Positions 8,784 to 22,097 are shown, counted from the stretch's first letter. The stretch is 41,913 bases of DNA from Stenotrophomonas sp. MYb238 (GCF_009496535.1 NZ_WIDL01000007.1:126045-167957), one strand, 5' to 3'. Numbers and translations are program-made. Notes: generated by a model from the sequence alone, not told the origin.

Positions 8784-10019
8784 CTAGCCGGAAGGCGGAC
8801 GGGCGGCGTCGATCGCCGGCGATGCGTCCGGCGACGGCGCCGTGGCCGTTTCCTGCGCCACCGCCGCTTCCTGCGCCGCCTCGTTGCGCAGCGGATCCAC
8901 GTCCAGCGGCGCGCGGAACACCAGCGACGGCAGCAGCGTGTTCAACGCCGCGTACAGCAGCAGCGCGCCGTACAGCACCGCCGGCGCGTCGAAGCGTTCG
9001 CGCATGATGGCGGCCAGCACCAGGGTGAAGATCAGGGTCGGCGAAAGCGCCAGCGACACCCGCAGGCTGGACTGGAAACTCTCGCCGAACAGCACCCGCC
9101 GCTGCAGCCAGACCACCGCCACCCGCAGCGGCAGCACCACCAGGGTGATCACCAGCCCCAGTCCCAGCGCCTGCAGGCTGAGCGCGTCGCCGGGCACCTT
9201 GGTGCCGGCGTTGAAGAAGTAGAACGGCACGAAGAACGAGGCGAACAGGCGCAGCGCGTGCAGGTTCTCGTGCGAGGCCAGCAGCGGCATGCGCTGCTGC
9301 AGCAGGCGCGCGACCAGGCCGGCGATGAACGCGCCCACCAGGTAGTACACGCCCAGCGAATAGGTGATGTAGGCCGCGAGCAGGCCGACCATCACCAGCA
9401 GCGAGAACTCCGAGCCCGGCGCGTGCGGCGCCACCCAGCGGCCGAGCCCGACGAACAGCAGCGGCAGGCCCACCATCATCGCCAGCAGGGCCAGGCTGGA
9501 CAGCGCCATGTGCCCGGGATCGCCGGCCTGCAGCACCACGAACAGCGCCGCCAGCGCCAGCAGCTCGCCGGCGATGGCCTTGCTGCTCACCCAGAACCGC
9601 TCGGCTTCGTCCAGGCCCAGGCGCGCGAGCGAATCCATGATGAAACCGGTCGACGGCGTGAGCAGCGCCAGCGCCAGCAACCCCGCGGCCTGCCATTGCA
9701 GGTCGCCGTAGCGCCAGCCCAGCCAGGCCACGCCGGCCAGGGTCAGGCTGCGGATCAGCAGGTGCACCAGCAGCGGCCACATGCCGCGCCGCAGGTCCTG
9801 CAGGTCCACCTCGAGCCCGGCGAACAGGAACAACGAGGAAATGCCCAGCGTGGCCAGCAGCCCCACCACCGGGTCGTGCGCGCCGTCGCCCAGCCACAGC
9901 ATGGCGCCGATGCCGAACGCCAGACAGGTCAGCGGCGCCGGCAGACAGAAGCGCTGCAGCGCGCGCGGGATCACCAGCAGCGCGAAGATCAACGACAGGT
10001 AGACCAGTTCGCGGCTCAT
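8784..10019 (-). CDS. Kef-type cation:proton antiporter, membrane part only
   Basis: 411 residues, a CPA2-family transporter with about 12 membrane helices, beginning MSRELVYLSLIFALLVIPRA. Typical pieces are GISSLFLFAGLEVDL, the TPSTGFIMDSLARLGL segment, YYLVGAFIAGLVARLLQQ and FFVPFYFFNAGTK. It lacks the C-terminal TrkA-N/RCK domain found in KefB/KefC and in the YbaL homologue later in this window. Instead it ends in a short Ala/Pro/Glu-rich tail. It should exchange K+ or Na+ for H+ across the inner membrane; the ion cannot be read from sequence. The start at 10019 removes an upstream arginine-rich stretch. The kinase gene follows after 75 bp. Confidence 0.87.
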   Translation of the reverse strand: MSRELVYLSLIFALLVIPRALQRFCLPAPLTCLAFGIGAMLWLGDGAHDPVVGLLATLGISSLFLFAGLEVDLQDLRRGMWPLLVHLLIRSLTLAGVAWLGWRYGDLQWQAAGLLALALLTPSTGFIMDSLARLGLDEAERFWVSSKAIAGELLALAALFVVLQAGDPGHMALSSLALLAMMVGLPLLFVGLGRWVAPHAPGSEFSLLVMVGLLAAYITYSLGVYYLVGAFIAGLVARLLQQRMPLLASHENLHALRLFASFFVPFYFFNAGTKVPGDALSLQALGLGLVITLVVLPLRVAVVWLQRRVLFGESFQSSLRVSLALSPTLIFTLVLAAIMRERFDAPAVLYGALLLYAALNTLLPSLVFRAPLDVDPLRNEAAQEAAVAQETATAPSPDASPAIDAARPPSG

Positions 10020-10125
10020 GCGCCCGGGTTCCGTTCCGACGAGGCGCACAGGGTACACGCGCGCCTTCCGCTGACGCACCGCCGGATGCCGGCGCATCGC
10101 CCGGCCATGCCGGCGCCGCCACGGC

Positions 10126-11014
10126 TCAGCGCAGGTGCGCGGCGGCCAGTTCCCCGACCCGGCGCAGGATGCCGTTGCGGCCGTCCTCGTCCAGCGTCGA
10201 ACCCTGCAGGTAGCTGGTAAGCACCCACGGCGGGCCGCCGCGTCCGGGCCACAGCACGGCGATGTCGTTGGTGGTGTCGCGGCCGTTGCTGCCGGTCTTG
10301 TCGCCTACCCGCCAGCCTTGGGGCAGACCGGCGCGCAGCCGCGCGTCGCCGGTCTGGTTGTCGATCAGCCAGTCGGCCAGTTGCCGGCGCGAGGCCTCGT
10401 CCAGCGCATCGCCGAGCACGAAACGCTGCAGGTTGCCGGCCATCGCCGCCGGGCTGGTGGTGTCGCGCGGGTCGTCCGGCGCGAAGCGGTTGGCCTCCGG
10501 CTCGTAGCGCGCGGCGACGGTGACCGCATCGCCCTGCGCGCGCAGGAAGGCGGTCAGCCCGGCCGGTTCGCCGACCAGCGGCAACAGCAGGTTGGCCGCG
10601 GCGTTGTCGCTGGTGACCAGCGTCGCCCGGCACAGGTCGCGCACCGTCAGGTCCTTGCCGGCATGGCGCACGGACCGGGGAGTTGCCGAGCATGTCCGAC
10701 TCACGCACCGGCACGCGCCGGTCCAGCGACAGCCGGCCCTGCCCGGCACGGTGCAGCACCGCGGCGGCAAGCAGGAACTTGAAGGTGCTGCACATCGGGA
10801 AACGCTCGTCCATGCGGTGGCCGAAACGCGCGCCGCTGGCCGGATGCCACAGGCACACGCCCAGCCGCCCGCCGCTTCCGGCCTCCAGCGCGGCGAAATC
10901 GCCGGCCGCGGGGACAGGAGCCGCCGTGGCGGCCGCGTGGGCCAGCGCGGGCACGGCGACGACGCCGGCAAGGGCGGCGCCACCGAAGGCGAGGAACTGG
11001 CGACGGGCGATCAT
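10126..11014 (-). pseudogene. Class A beta-lactamase (L2-like), frameshifted
   Basis: The start at 11014 (MIARRQFLAFGGAALAG) follows AAGGAG and gives a Tat-type twin-arginine signal peptide. The first frame carries the active-site STFK motif and runs to DMLGNSPV. Homology then continues in another frame with RHAGKDLTVRDLC. Crossing the break gives about 296 residues with every class A motif: STFK, SDN (in TSDNAAANLLL), the omega-loop Glu (EPEAN) and KTG (GDKTGSNGRDTTND). The break is at about 10672-10673 and fits loss of two bases. It is either a recent inactivating mutation or a sequencing error; both halves otherwise look under selection. It is divergent from ampR, as in the L2/AmpR pair of Stenotrophomonas. 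Confidence 0.88.
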
Positions 11015-11092
11015 GCGGAAGCTCTCCTTGGGCGTTGGATGGCGCCGATTATTGGAAGCCGCGGCCGCACGCCACCAGCACGAAAAACCATC

Positions 11093-11117
11093 GGCAGCCA
11101 TTAGATTTATTGGCAGC
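11093..11117. promoter_or_regulatory. Candidate AmpR operator between bla and ampR
   Basis: The 173-bp gap between the divergent genes holds an AT-rich imperfect dyad, CCATTAGATTTATTGG (11098-11113, 12 of 16 positions symmetric), flanked by two direct GGCAGC copies (11093-11098 and 11112-11117). LysR-type regulators of beta-lactamases bind T-N11-A dyads in such gaps. Placement is by sequence pattern only. Confidence 0.4.
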
Positions 11118-11187
11118 AAAGCCCACGCTTCCGCCGTTCCATGCAGGAATAATGGCGCCACCCATCACCTGTCGTCATGGCTCAGGC

Positions 11188-12057
11188 ATGATCCGCCCCC
11201 AGCTCCCGCTCAACGCCCTGCGCGCCTTCGAGGCGGCCGCGCGCCACCTCAACTTCACCCGCGCGGCGCTGGAGCTGTGCGTCAGCCAGGCCGCGCTGAG
11301 CCACCAGATCCGCACGCTGGAGGACCGCCTGCAGGTCGCGCTGTTCCACCGGCTGCCGCGCGGCGTGGCGCTCACCGACGAGGGCGCGGCGCTGCACCCG
11401 GTACTCACCGAGGCCTTCGACCGCATCGCCATCGCCCTGGACCGTTTCACCGGCGGGCGCCTGCGCGAGGTGCTGACGGTGGGCGTGGTCGGCACCTTCG
11501 CCACCGGCTGGCTGCTGCCGCGGCTGGCCGATTTCGAGGCCGCGCACCCGGACATCGAGCTGCGCCTGCAGACCCACAACAACCGCATCGACCTGGCCGG
11601 CGAGGGCCTGGACCTGGCAATCCGCTTCGGCGACGGCGACTGGCAGGGGCAGGAATGCACGCCGATCGTCGAGGCGCCGTTCGCGCCGGTGTGCGCGCCG
11701 GCGCTGGCGCGGCGCCTGCGCCAGCCGCGCGACCTGGCCGGCGTGCCGCTGCTGCGTTCCTACCGCAACGACGAATGGCCGCGCTGGCTGCGGGCCGCCG
11801 GCGTGGCCGGCGTGGAGGCGCGCGGCCCGGTGTTCGACTCCTCGCTGGCGCTGGCCAGCGCCGCCGCCGCGGGCGCCGGCGTGGCGCTGCTGCCGCTGCG
11901 CATGTTCGAGCAGGACCTGGCCGATGGCCGCCTGCTGCAGCCCTTCCCGCAGACCCTGACGCTGGGCCGCTACTGGCTCGCGCGGCTGCGCTCGCGCCAC
12001 GAGCGCGAGCCGCTGCGGCGCTTCCGCCTGTGGCTGCAGGCGCAGGGCGCGTCGTAG
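11188..12057 (+). CDS. ampR: LysR-family regulator of beta-lactamase, AmpR
   Basis: 289 residues. The N-terminal winged helix-turn-helix begins PQLPLNALRAFEAAARHLNF and includes SQAALSHQIRTLEDRL; the effector-binding domain follows from about residue 90 with GTFATGWLLPRL and LAIRFGDGDW, wording typical of AmpR. AmpR senses cell-wall muropeptides and activates a divergent beta-lactamase gene, and here such a gene starts 173 bp away on the other strand. That target is frameshifted in this sequence, so the regulator may act only on other genes or have no local target. The start at 11188 places the DNA-binding domain at the very N-terminus. Confidence 0.88.
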   Translation: MIRPQLPLNALRAFEAAARHLNFTRAALELCVSQAALSHQIRTLEDRLQVALFHRLPRGVALTDEGAALHPVLTEAFDRIAIALDRFTGGRLREVLTVGVVGTFATGWLLPRLADFEAAHPDIELRLQTHNNRIDLAGEGLDLAIRFGDGDWQGQECTPIVEAPFAPVCAPALARRLRQPRDLAGVPLLRSYRNDEWPRWLRAAGVAGVEARGPVFDSSLALASAAAAGAGVALLPLRMFEQDLADGRLLQPFPQTLTLGRYWLARLRSRHEREPLRRFRLWLQAQGAS

Positions 12058-12066
12058 GCGTTTGTC

Positions 12067-12134
12067 GTAGGAGCGGCTTCAGCCGCGATGGGGACTTACC
12101 GGTGAAGCCTCTTCGCGACTGAAGTCGCTCCTAC
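12067..12134. repeat. REP-type inverted pair (copy 1)
   Basis: A 68-bp element beginning GTAGGAGCGGCTTCAGCC and ending GTCGCTCCTAC, so the ends are inverted. Each arm also folds on its own: GCGGCT-TC-AGCCGC on the left and GCGACT-GA-AGTCGC on the right. A second copy of the same length is at 41173-41240 with six differences. The 5' GTAG and paired hairpins are typical of RAYT-associated REP elements. It lies between the convergent ampR and yheS genes and may also stop transcription. Confidence 0.85.
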
Positions 12135-12153
12135 AAGAGACAGGCGGCGCGGT

Positions 12154-14028
<1,875 letters not shown>

Positions 14029-14339
14029 GAGGGGATCCGTTATAACGAAAAGGAATGTGCACGTAAGCAACATTCCTGCGACGCGATTCTAGCGTTAACG
14101 AATACTTGACCGACGCTTTCCCCGCGCAGGAACTCCACGCCGGGATGCCCTCCCCCACCCATGCCCGCGCTCCGCATGCCGGTCGAAATGCTTTCAAAAG
14201 CAACGATATGGGCATGCCGATGCGCATTTGACACCACGTAAAAATTCCATTAATCCATGATGGCGCACCGCACCACCCCTCCGTGACAGGCAACCCCCTG
14301 TCCGCCGGTGCCGCCCATTCATACCGGAGCTGCAATCTG
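14029..14339. other. Divergent intergenic region with inverted repeat (yheS / TonB receptor)
   Basis: 311 bp without a gene. Near yheS an inverted repeat AGGAATGT (14051-14058) / ACATTCCT (14070-14077) lies 22 bp upstream of its start. Beside it is the palindrome CGTTATAACG (14038-14047), which offers TATAAC on the minus strand as a -10. Farther on are CGTTAACG (14093-14100) and an AT-rich stretch with TTGACA at 14228-14233, a fair -35 for the receptor gene, though no good -10 follows at normal spacing. I see no small ORF or RNA gene here. Confidence 0.5.
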
Positions 14340-16730
<2,391 letters not shown>

Positions 16731-16756
16731 GCCACGCGTAATGCGTTAGCGTGTCG

Positions 16757-16788
16757 CGCCGATGCCCGGGGAAACCCGGGCATCGGCG
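16757..16788 (+). terminator. Long GNRA-loop hairpin after the receptor gene
   Basis: CGCCGATGCCCGGG (16757-16770) pairs with CCCGGGCATCGGCG (16775-16788) over 14 perfect base pairs around a GAAA tetraloop. It starts 26 bp after the stop codon. The following TCTTGGGG is a poor T-tract, so termination may be imperfect; the stem would still protect the mRNA end. Confidence 0.65.
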
Positions 16789-17084
16789 TCTTGGGGCACC
16801 ATCCGGCGATGCCGGGCGCCGGCAAGAAGTCGTCCCGTGGTGCCGGCCGGCGGCACGTCTTTTGCGGCACCATGCAGCGACCGGCACTGCGGCTCGGCTG
16901 CGGCCGATGCCGTGGGCGGACACTCCCGCCGCTTCGCGCCGCCGGCACGATCAACGACCGGGTGCCACCGGTGGGGACGCATTGCGGAGCGGCGGAGCGA
17001 CGGAACGCTGCAACGCGGGCAGGAAAGCAACGGCGCGCCCGCTTCCCCTTAGAATCGGAACACCCCCTTCCCCTGCGAGTCCCG
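16789..17084. other. Leader region before ybaL
   Basis: About 300 bp of GC-rich DNA. I find no gene with family likeness on either strand. A TAGAAT hexamer at 17050-17055 is a possible -10 for ybaL, without a convincing -35. Confidence 0.4.
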
Positions 17085-18782
17085 ATGCACCATGACACCG
17101 CCCTGATCAACATGGTCGCCATCGGCCTGGGCCTGGCCTTCGTGTTCGGCGCCCTGGCCAACCGGCTGCGGCTGTCGCCGCTGGTGGGCTACCTGGTCGC
17201 AGGGGTGGTGGTCGGGCCGTTCACGCCGGGCTTCGTCGCCGACCAGGCGCTGGCCAACCAGCTGGCCGAGATCGGGGTGATGCTGCTGATGTTCGGCGTC
17301 GGCCTGCATTTCTCGCTCAAGGACCTGATGGCGGTGAAGGCCATCGCCATTCCCGGCGCCATCGGCCAGATCGCGGTGGCCACCGTGCTGGGCTGGGGCG
17401 TGGCCACGCTGATGGGCTGGCCGGCGCTGCACGGGGTGATCTTCGGCTTCTCGCTGGCCACCGCCTCCACCGTGGTGCTGCTGCGGGCGATGGAGGAGCG
17501 CCGCCTGCTGGAAACCACCCGCGGCAAGATCGCGGTCGGCTGGCTGATCGTGGAGGACCTGGCCTGCGTGCTGGCGTTGGTGATGATGCCGGTGATCGCC
17601 GGCGTGTTCGGCCCCGAGGCGCAGGGCCAGCACCACAGCGTCGGCAGCGTGCTGGCCTCCATCGGCTGGACCTTCGTGCAGTTGGGCCTGTTCGTGGCGG
17701 TGATGCTGGTGGTCGGGCGCCGGGTGATCCCGTGGATCCTGGAGCGCATCGCCGGCACCGGCTCGCGCGAGCTGTTCACCCTGTCGGTGCTGGCCATCGC
17801 CCTGGGCGTGGCGTTCGGCGCGGCGGCGCTGTTCGGCGTGTCGTTCGCGCTGGGCGCGTTCTTCGCCGGCATGATGCTCAACGAGTCGGAACTGAGCCAC
17901 AAGGCCGCGCACGACTCGCTGCCGCTGCGCGACGCGTTCGCGGTGCTGTTCTTCGTCTCGGTGGGCATGCTGTTCGACCCGATGATCGTGGTCGAGCACC
18001 CGTGGCAGGTGCTGGCGACGGTGGCGATCATCATGTTCGGCAAGTCCGCCGCGGCATTCCTGATCGTGCGCGCCTTCGGCCATTCCAAGGCCACCGCGCT
18101 GACCATCTCCGCCTCGCTGGCGCAGATCGGCGAGTTCGCCTTCATCATCGCCGGGCTCGGCGTGGCGCTGAAGATCCTGCCGCCCACCGGGCAGTCGCTG
18201 GTGCTGGCCGGCGCGCTGGTGTCGATCATGCTCAACCCGCTGGTGTTCGGCCTGCTCGACCGCTGGCAGGCGCGGCACAAGGAAACCCAGCCGGTGCCGG
18301 AGACGCCGGACATCCCGCCCGGTCCGTCGCTGGACCTGCACGACCATGCCATCGTCATCGGCTACGGCCGCGTCGGCAGCACCCTGGCGCAGGTGCTGCG
18401 CGACCGCGGCGTGCCGGTGCTGGTGATCGACGACAACCGCGACCATGTCGAGCGCGCGCATGCCGCCGGCATTCCCGGCATCCGCGGCAGCGCCGCCGCC
18501 GACCGGGTGCTGGCCGAAGCGCATCCCGAGCGCGCCAAGATCGCCATCCTGGCGATCCCGCAGCCGCTGGAAGCCGGCGAGGCGCTGGCCAAGCTGCGCG
18601 CCATCAATCCCGGCCTGACCCTGCTGGCGCGCGCGCACAGCGACGCCGAGGTCAAGCACCTGCTCGAACACGGCGCCGACGGCACGGTGATGGCCGAACG
18701 CGAGCTGGCGCATTCGCTGGCGGAAATGGTGATGGCCACGCCGCCCTACCGCGCGATGCGCGCCGGAGCCGCTCCGGCCTGA
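17085..18782 (+). CDS. ybaL: YbaL-type K+/H+ antiporter with RCK domain
   Basis: 565 residues, close to E. coli YbaL across its length. It starts MHHDTALINMVAIGLGLAFV. The membrane half has about 12 helices with LMFGVGLHFSLKDLMAVKAI, STVVLLRAMEERRL, LGAFFAGMMLNESELSHKAA and LFFVSVGMLFDP. From about residue 420 a TrkA-N/RCK nucleotide-binding domain follows, beginning DHAIVIGYGRVGSTLAQ, the usual Rossmann glycine motif. It is predicted to be a potassium efflux antiporter gated by a nucleotide; the family's exact substrate is not firmly known. It is convergent with the LysR gene, only 18 bp away. Confidence 0.93.
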   Translation: MHHDTALINMVAIGLGLAFVFGALANRLRLSPLVGYLVAGVVVGPFTPGFVADQALANQLAEIGVMLLMFGVGLHFSLKDLMAVKAIAIPGAIGQIAVATVLGWGVATLMGWPALHGVIFGFSLATASTVVLLRAMEERRLLETTRGKIAVGWLIVEDLACVLALVMMPVIAGVFGPEAQGQHHSVGSVLASIGWTFVQLGLFVAVMLVVGRRVIPWILERIAGTGSRELFTLSVLAIALGVAFGAAALFGVSFALGAFFAGMMLNESELSHKAAHDSLPLRDAFAVLFFVSVGMLFDPMIVVEHPWQVLATVAIIMFGKSAAAFLIVRAFGHSKATALTISASLAQIGEFAFIIAGLGVALKILPPTGQSLVLAGALVSIMLNPLVFGLLDRWQARHKETQPVPETPDIPPGPSLDLHDHAIVIGYGRVGSTLAQVLRDRGVPVLVIDDNRDHVERAHAAGIPGIRGSAAADRVLAEAHPERAKIAILAIPQPLEAGEALAKLRAINPGLTLLARAHSDAEVKHLLEHGADGTVMAERELAHSLAEMVMATPPYRAMRAGAAPA

Positions 18783-18800
18783 CTGCGCCGCCGCGGCCGC

Positions 18801-19706
18801 TCAGGCCGCGGGATCGGCGGCGCCGGGAATGCGCGACAGGTAGCCGCCCAGCAGGTCGATCGCCTGGCGGACCTTGGCCGGCTGGGTCTGCCGGTGCGGC
18901 GTCACCGCCCATACCGGCAGCGGCGGGAGATCCCACTCGGGCAGCAGCCGCACCAGCCGGCCGTCGGCCAGCAGCGGCATCACGTCCAGGCAGGTCAGCA
19001 CCGCCACGCCCAGTCCCGACTCGCACAGCTGGCGCACCGCCGGCTGGTTGTGGCTGACCAGGCGCGGGTGCGCCGGCACCTGCCGTTCCTGTCCCGACAC
19101 CCGGTGCCGCCACGCCAGCCCCGGCACCTGCGCCAGCCCCAGCCAGTCGCTGGCCGGCACCTGCAGCGGATCGGACGGCGCGCCATGCCGCTGCAGCCAG
19201 TCCGGCGCGGCGCAGGGCCAGCGCCGCAGGACGCCCAGCCGCTGCGCCATCCAGTCGCTGTCCGGCAGCCGGCCGAAACGCAGCGCCAGATCGATGCGCG
19301 CCTGCACCAGGTCGGTCCAGCCGTCCTCGAAATGCAGGTGCAGGCGCAGCTGCGGGTTGTCGCGCAGCCAGGGGCCGAGCGCCGGCCCGATGTGGTCGGC
19401 CATGCCCAGCGGCGCGGACAGGCGCAGTTCGCCGCTGGGCGCGTGGCGCGCGGCCGACAGTTCGGCCTCGGCCTCGCCGGCCGCATCCAGCAGCCGCGCG
19501 CAGGCCGCGTAATAGCGGCCGCCCACGTCGGTCAGCGACAGCTGCCGGGTCGACCGGTGCAGCAGCGCCACGCCGGCCTCGTGCTCCAGCGCCCGCACCT
19601 GTTGGCTGACCGCCGAGGTGCTCATGCCCAGCGCGCGCGCCGCCGCGCTCATGGAGCCGTGCTGGACCACCTGCGCGAACAGCGCCATGCGCCTGAGATT
19701 CTCCAT
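18801..19706 (-). CDS. LysR-family transcriptional regulator
   Basis: 301 residues. The HTH domain (ENLRRMALFAQVVQHGSMSA, then STSAVSQQVRALEHEAGVAL) is followed by a substrate-binding domain with LRLSAPLGMADHIGPALGPW and LALRFGRLPDSDW, a pattern of the large YafC/DsdC-like group. The start MENLRRM follows a strong AGGAGGGGG site. It is divergent from the oxidoreductase gene at 19829, separated by 122 bp, the standard arrangement of a LysR regulator and its target. The inducer is unknown. Confidence 0.9.
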   Translation of the reverse strand: MENLRRMALFAQVVQHGSMSAAARALGMSTSAVSQQVRALEHEAGVALLHRSTRQLSLTDVGGRYYAACARLLDAAGEAEAELSAARHAPSGELRLSAPLGMADHIGPALGPWLRDNPQLRLHLHFEDGWTDLVQARIDLALRFGRLPDSDWMAQRLGVLRRWPCAAPDWLQRHGAPSDPLQVPASDWLGLAQVPGLAWRHRVSGQERQVPAHPRLVSHNQPAVRQLCESGLGVAVLTCLDVMPLLADGRLVRLLPEWDLPPLPVWAVTPHRQTQPAKVRQAIDLLGGYLSRIPGAADPAA

Positions 19707-19828
19707 CGCCCCCTCCTGTCGGCCAGCCGTCGTGAAGCGTGGCTTCAAGGTGATTGTGGCCCCCGGAGACTGCCGCCGTCACCGGGCCGGGAGGACACTG
19801 GCGGCCTCTTCCCCCGCGAGGAATCGCC

Positions 19829-20479
19829 ATGAAAGTCGCCCTGATCGGCGCCACCGGCTTCGTCGGCCGCGCCCTGCTCGAAGAACTGCTGGCCCGTGGC
19901 CACGCCGTCACCGCGCTGGCCCGCCACCCGGAAAAACTCGCCGCGCGCGACCATCTGCGCGTGGTCCGCGCCGACGTGCAGGACGCCGCGCAGGTACAGG
20001 CCGCGGTGGCCGGCAGCGACGCGGTGCTCAGCGCCTACAACGCCGGCTGGGGCAACCCGGACATCTACCACGACTTCATGCAGGGCTCGCGCGCGATCGT
20101 TGCCGGCACCAGAGCCGCCGGCGTGAAGCGCTATCTCGTCGTCGGCGGCGCCGGCAGCCTGTACACCGCCGACGGCGTGCAGCTGGTGGATACGCCTGAC
20201 TTCCCGCCCGCCTTCCACGACGGCGCCCGCGCCGCGCGCGACGCGCTGGAAGACCTGAAGGGCGAGTCCGTGCTGGACTGGACCTTCCTCAGCCCGCCGG
20301 TCGCCTTCCACGCCGGCGGCCCGGACGAACGCACCGGCCATTACCGCACCGGCACCGATACGCCGCTGATGGCCGCCGACGGCCCCGGCACGATCAGCGC
20401 GGCCGACCTGGCGGTGGCCCTGGTCGACGAGCTGGAGCAGCCGCGGCACCTGCGCCGGCGCTTCACGGTCGCGTGGTGA
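19829..20479 (+). CDS. NAD(P)H-binding oxidoreductase (atypical SDR / NmrA-like)
   Basis: 216 residues that start MKVALIGATGFVGRALLEEL, the GxxGxxG dinucleotide-binding motif of an atypical short-chain dehydrogenase. Further motifs are VVRADVQDAAQV, VKRYLVVGGAGSLY and DWTFLSPPVAF. The size and pattern match the YwnB/BVR-B-like group, whose members bind NADPH and often respond to redox or electrophile stress. No classical YxxxK catalytic pair is obvious. It is probably controlled by the divergent LysR regulator. The substrate is unknown. Confidence 0.88.
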   Translation: MKVALIGATGFVGRALLEELLARGHAVTALARHPEKLAARDHLRVVRADVQDAAQVQAAVAGSDAVLSAYNAGWGNPDIYHDFMQGSRAIVAGTRAAGVKRYLVVGGAGSLYTADGVQLVDTPDFPPAFHDGARAARDALEDLKGESVLDWTFLSPPVAFHAGGPDERTGHYRTGTDTPLMAADGPGTISAADLAVALVDELEQPRHLRRRFTVAW

Positions 20480-20513
20480 AGCCGGCCTGCGCTGCGCGCG
20501 CCCCTTACCCCAC

Positions 20514-20652
20514 CCCCTCTCCCGGAGGGGCTCGGATCGCGCCGGCAGGCAACGCACTGGCCTCCCTGCCTTTGGGCGAGAAGGCACAGCCTGAGCGCCA
20601 CTGGCGCGCGTAGTTTGGAGCGCCCACGCCACTGGCGTGCGCCGCGCCGCGG
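20514..20652. repeat. Cluster of small palindromes between convergent genes
   Basis: CCCCTC/GAGGGG (20514-20530), GCGCCACTGGCGC (20595-20607) and CACGCCACTGGCGTG (20625-20639) are closely spaced perfect hairpins; the last two share the core GCCACTGGC. GCGCCGCGGCGC follows near 20644. They probably terminate the oxidoreductase gene and metY from both sides, although no T-tract is present. Confidence 0.5.
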
Positions 20653-20676
20653 CGCGGGCGTCGGCCCCCGCCGTCC

Positions 20677-21963
20677 TCAGGCCTTCGCCAAGGCCTGTTC
20701 CAGGTCGGCCAGCAGGTCGTCGATGTGCTCGATGCCGACCGACAGCCGCACCGTGTCCAGCGTCACGCCCGCCTTCTCCAGTTCGGCCGCGTCGAGCTGG
20801 CGATGGGTGGTCGAGGCCGGGTGCGTGGCCAGCGACTTGGCGTCGCCCAGGTTCACCAGCCGGGTGAACAGCTGCAGCGCGTCGAGGAAACGCGCGCCGG
20901 CCTCGCGGCCGCCGGGCAGGCCGAAGGTCAGCACGCCCGAGCCCTGCCCGCGCAGGTATTTGCGCACCAGCGCGTGCTCGGGGTGATCCGGCAGCGCCGC
21001 GTAGTTCACCCACGCCACCTTGGCGTGCTGCTGCAGGTAGCTCGCCACCGCCAGCGCATTGCTGTTGATCCGGTCCATGCGCAGGGCCAGCGTCTCGATG
21101 CCCTGCAGGATCTGGAACGCATTGAACGGCGAGATCGCCGCGCCGGTGTTGCGTAGCGGCACCACGCGCGCGCGGCCGATGTAGGCCGCCGGCCCCAGCG
21201 CCTCGGTATAGACCACGCCGTGGTAGCTGACGTCCGGCGTGTTGAGGCGCGCGAAGCGCTCCTTGTGCTCGGCCCACGGGAAGCGCCCGGAATCGACGAT
21301 CGCCCCGCCCAGGCTGGTGCCATGCCCGCCGAGGTACTTGGTCAGCGAATGCACCACGATGTCGGCGCCGAAGTCGAACGGGCGCAGCAGGTAGGGCGTG
21401 GCGACCGTGTTGTCGACGATCACCGGCACGCCGTGCGCGTGCGCGATCCTGGCGATGGCCTCGATGTCGGTGATGTTGCCGCGCGGGTTGCCGATGGATT
21501 CGACGAACACCGCCTTGGTGCGCTCGTCGATCAGCGCCGCGAAGCCCTGCGGATCGCGGTAATCGGCGAAGCGGGTCTGGATGCCGAACTGCGGCAGCGT
21601 GTGCGCGAACAGGTTGTAGGTGCCGCCGTACAGCGCGCTGGAGGCCAGGATGTTGTCGCCGGCCTCGGCGATGGTCTGGATCGCATAGGTCACCGCCGCC
21701 TGCCCCGACGCCAGCGCCAGCGCGCCGACGCCGCCTTCCAGCGCGGCGATGCGCTGTTCCAGCACGTCGGTGGTCGGATTCATGATGCGGGTGTAGATGT
21801 TGCCCTGCACCTTCAGGTCGAACAGGTCGGCACCGTGCTGGGTGTCGTCGAAGGCGTAAGCCACCGTCTGGTAGATCGGCACCGCCACCGCGCGGGTGGT
21901 CGGGTCGGGACGATAGCCGCCGTGCACGGCGATGGTTTCGGGCTTCCAGTTCGGCTGGGACAT
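20677..21963 (-). CDS. metY: O-acetylhomoserine aminocarboxypropyltransferase (MetY)
   Basis: 428 residues, a PLP enzyme of the Cys/Met metabolism family. The N-terminus [20 protein letters not shown] and the longer length are characteristic of MetY rather than of MetB/MetC. PLP-binding parts are [30 protein letters not shown] and the lysine in [18 protein letters not shown]. It makes homocysteine from O-acetylhomoserine and sulfide. I chose MSQPNWKPE as start; an upstream open stretch of 16 codons is not part of the family. I see no known riboswitch in the upstream gap. Confidence 0.93.
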   Translation of the reverse strand: MSQPNWKPETIAVHGGYRPDPTTRAVAVPIYQTVAYAFDDTQHGADLFDLKVQGNIYTRIMNPTTDVLEQRIAALEGGVGALALASGQAAVTYAIQTIAEAGDNILASSALYGGTYNLFAHTLPQFGIQTRFADYRDPQGFAALIDERTKAVFVESIGNPRGNITDIEAIARIAHAHGVPVIVDNTVATPYLLRPFDFGADIVVHSLTKYLGGHGTSLGGAIVDSGRFPWAEHKERFARLNTPDVSYHGVVYTEALGPAAYIGRARVVPLRNTGAAISPFNAFQILQGIETLALRMDRINSNALAVASYLQQHAKVAWVNYAALPDHPEHALVRKYLRGQGSGVLTFGLPGGREAGARFLDALQLFTRLVNLGDAKSLATHPASTTHRQLDAAELEKAGVTLDTVRLSVGIEHIDDLLADLEQALAKA

Positions 21964-22097
21964 CGCGGCATCCGCTCGTGAGGGCTGCTGACCATAGCCC
22001 AGCCGGTCCACACCACGGCCATTGGTTGCCCCGGTTACTTATGCCGGTTCGCCATCAGCCCATGCCGCGGGCGACGGACATGCCCAGTGGCGCCGGA

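Noticed and set aside
6231-10220. A 1,329-codon open frame on the plus strand.
   Set aside because: It lies antisense to the kinase, antiporter and part of the beta-lactamase, and has the His/Gln/Arg-rich composition typical of antisense frames in GC-rich DNA, with no domain likeness.
10665-10685. Programmed ribosomal frameshift in the beta-lactamase.
   Set aside because: No slippery heptamer or downstream pseudoknot is visible, and the family is normally one continuous frame.
21964-22097. A SAM-type riboswitch in front of metY.
   Set aside because: The gap is only 134 bp and I found no recognisable conserved core or terminator-antiterminator pair.
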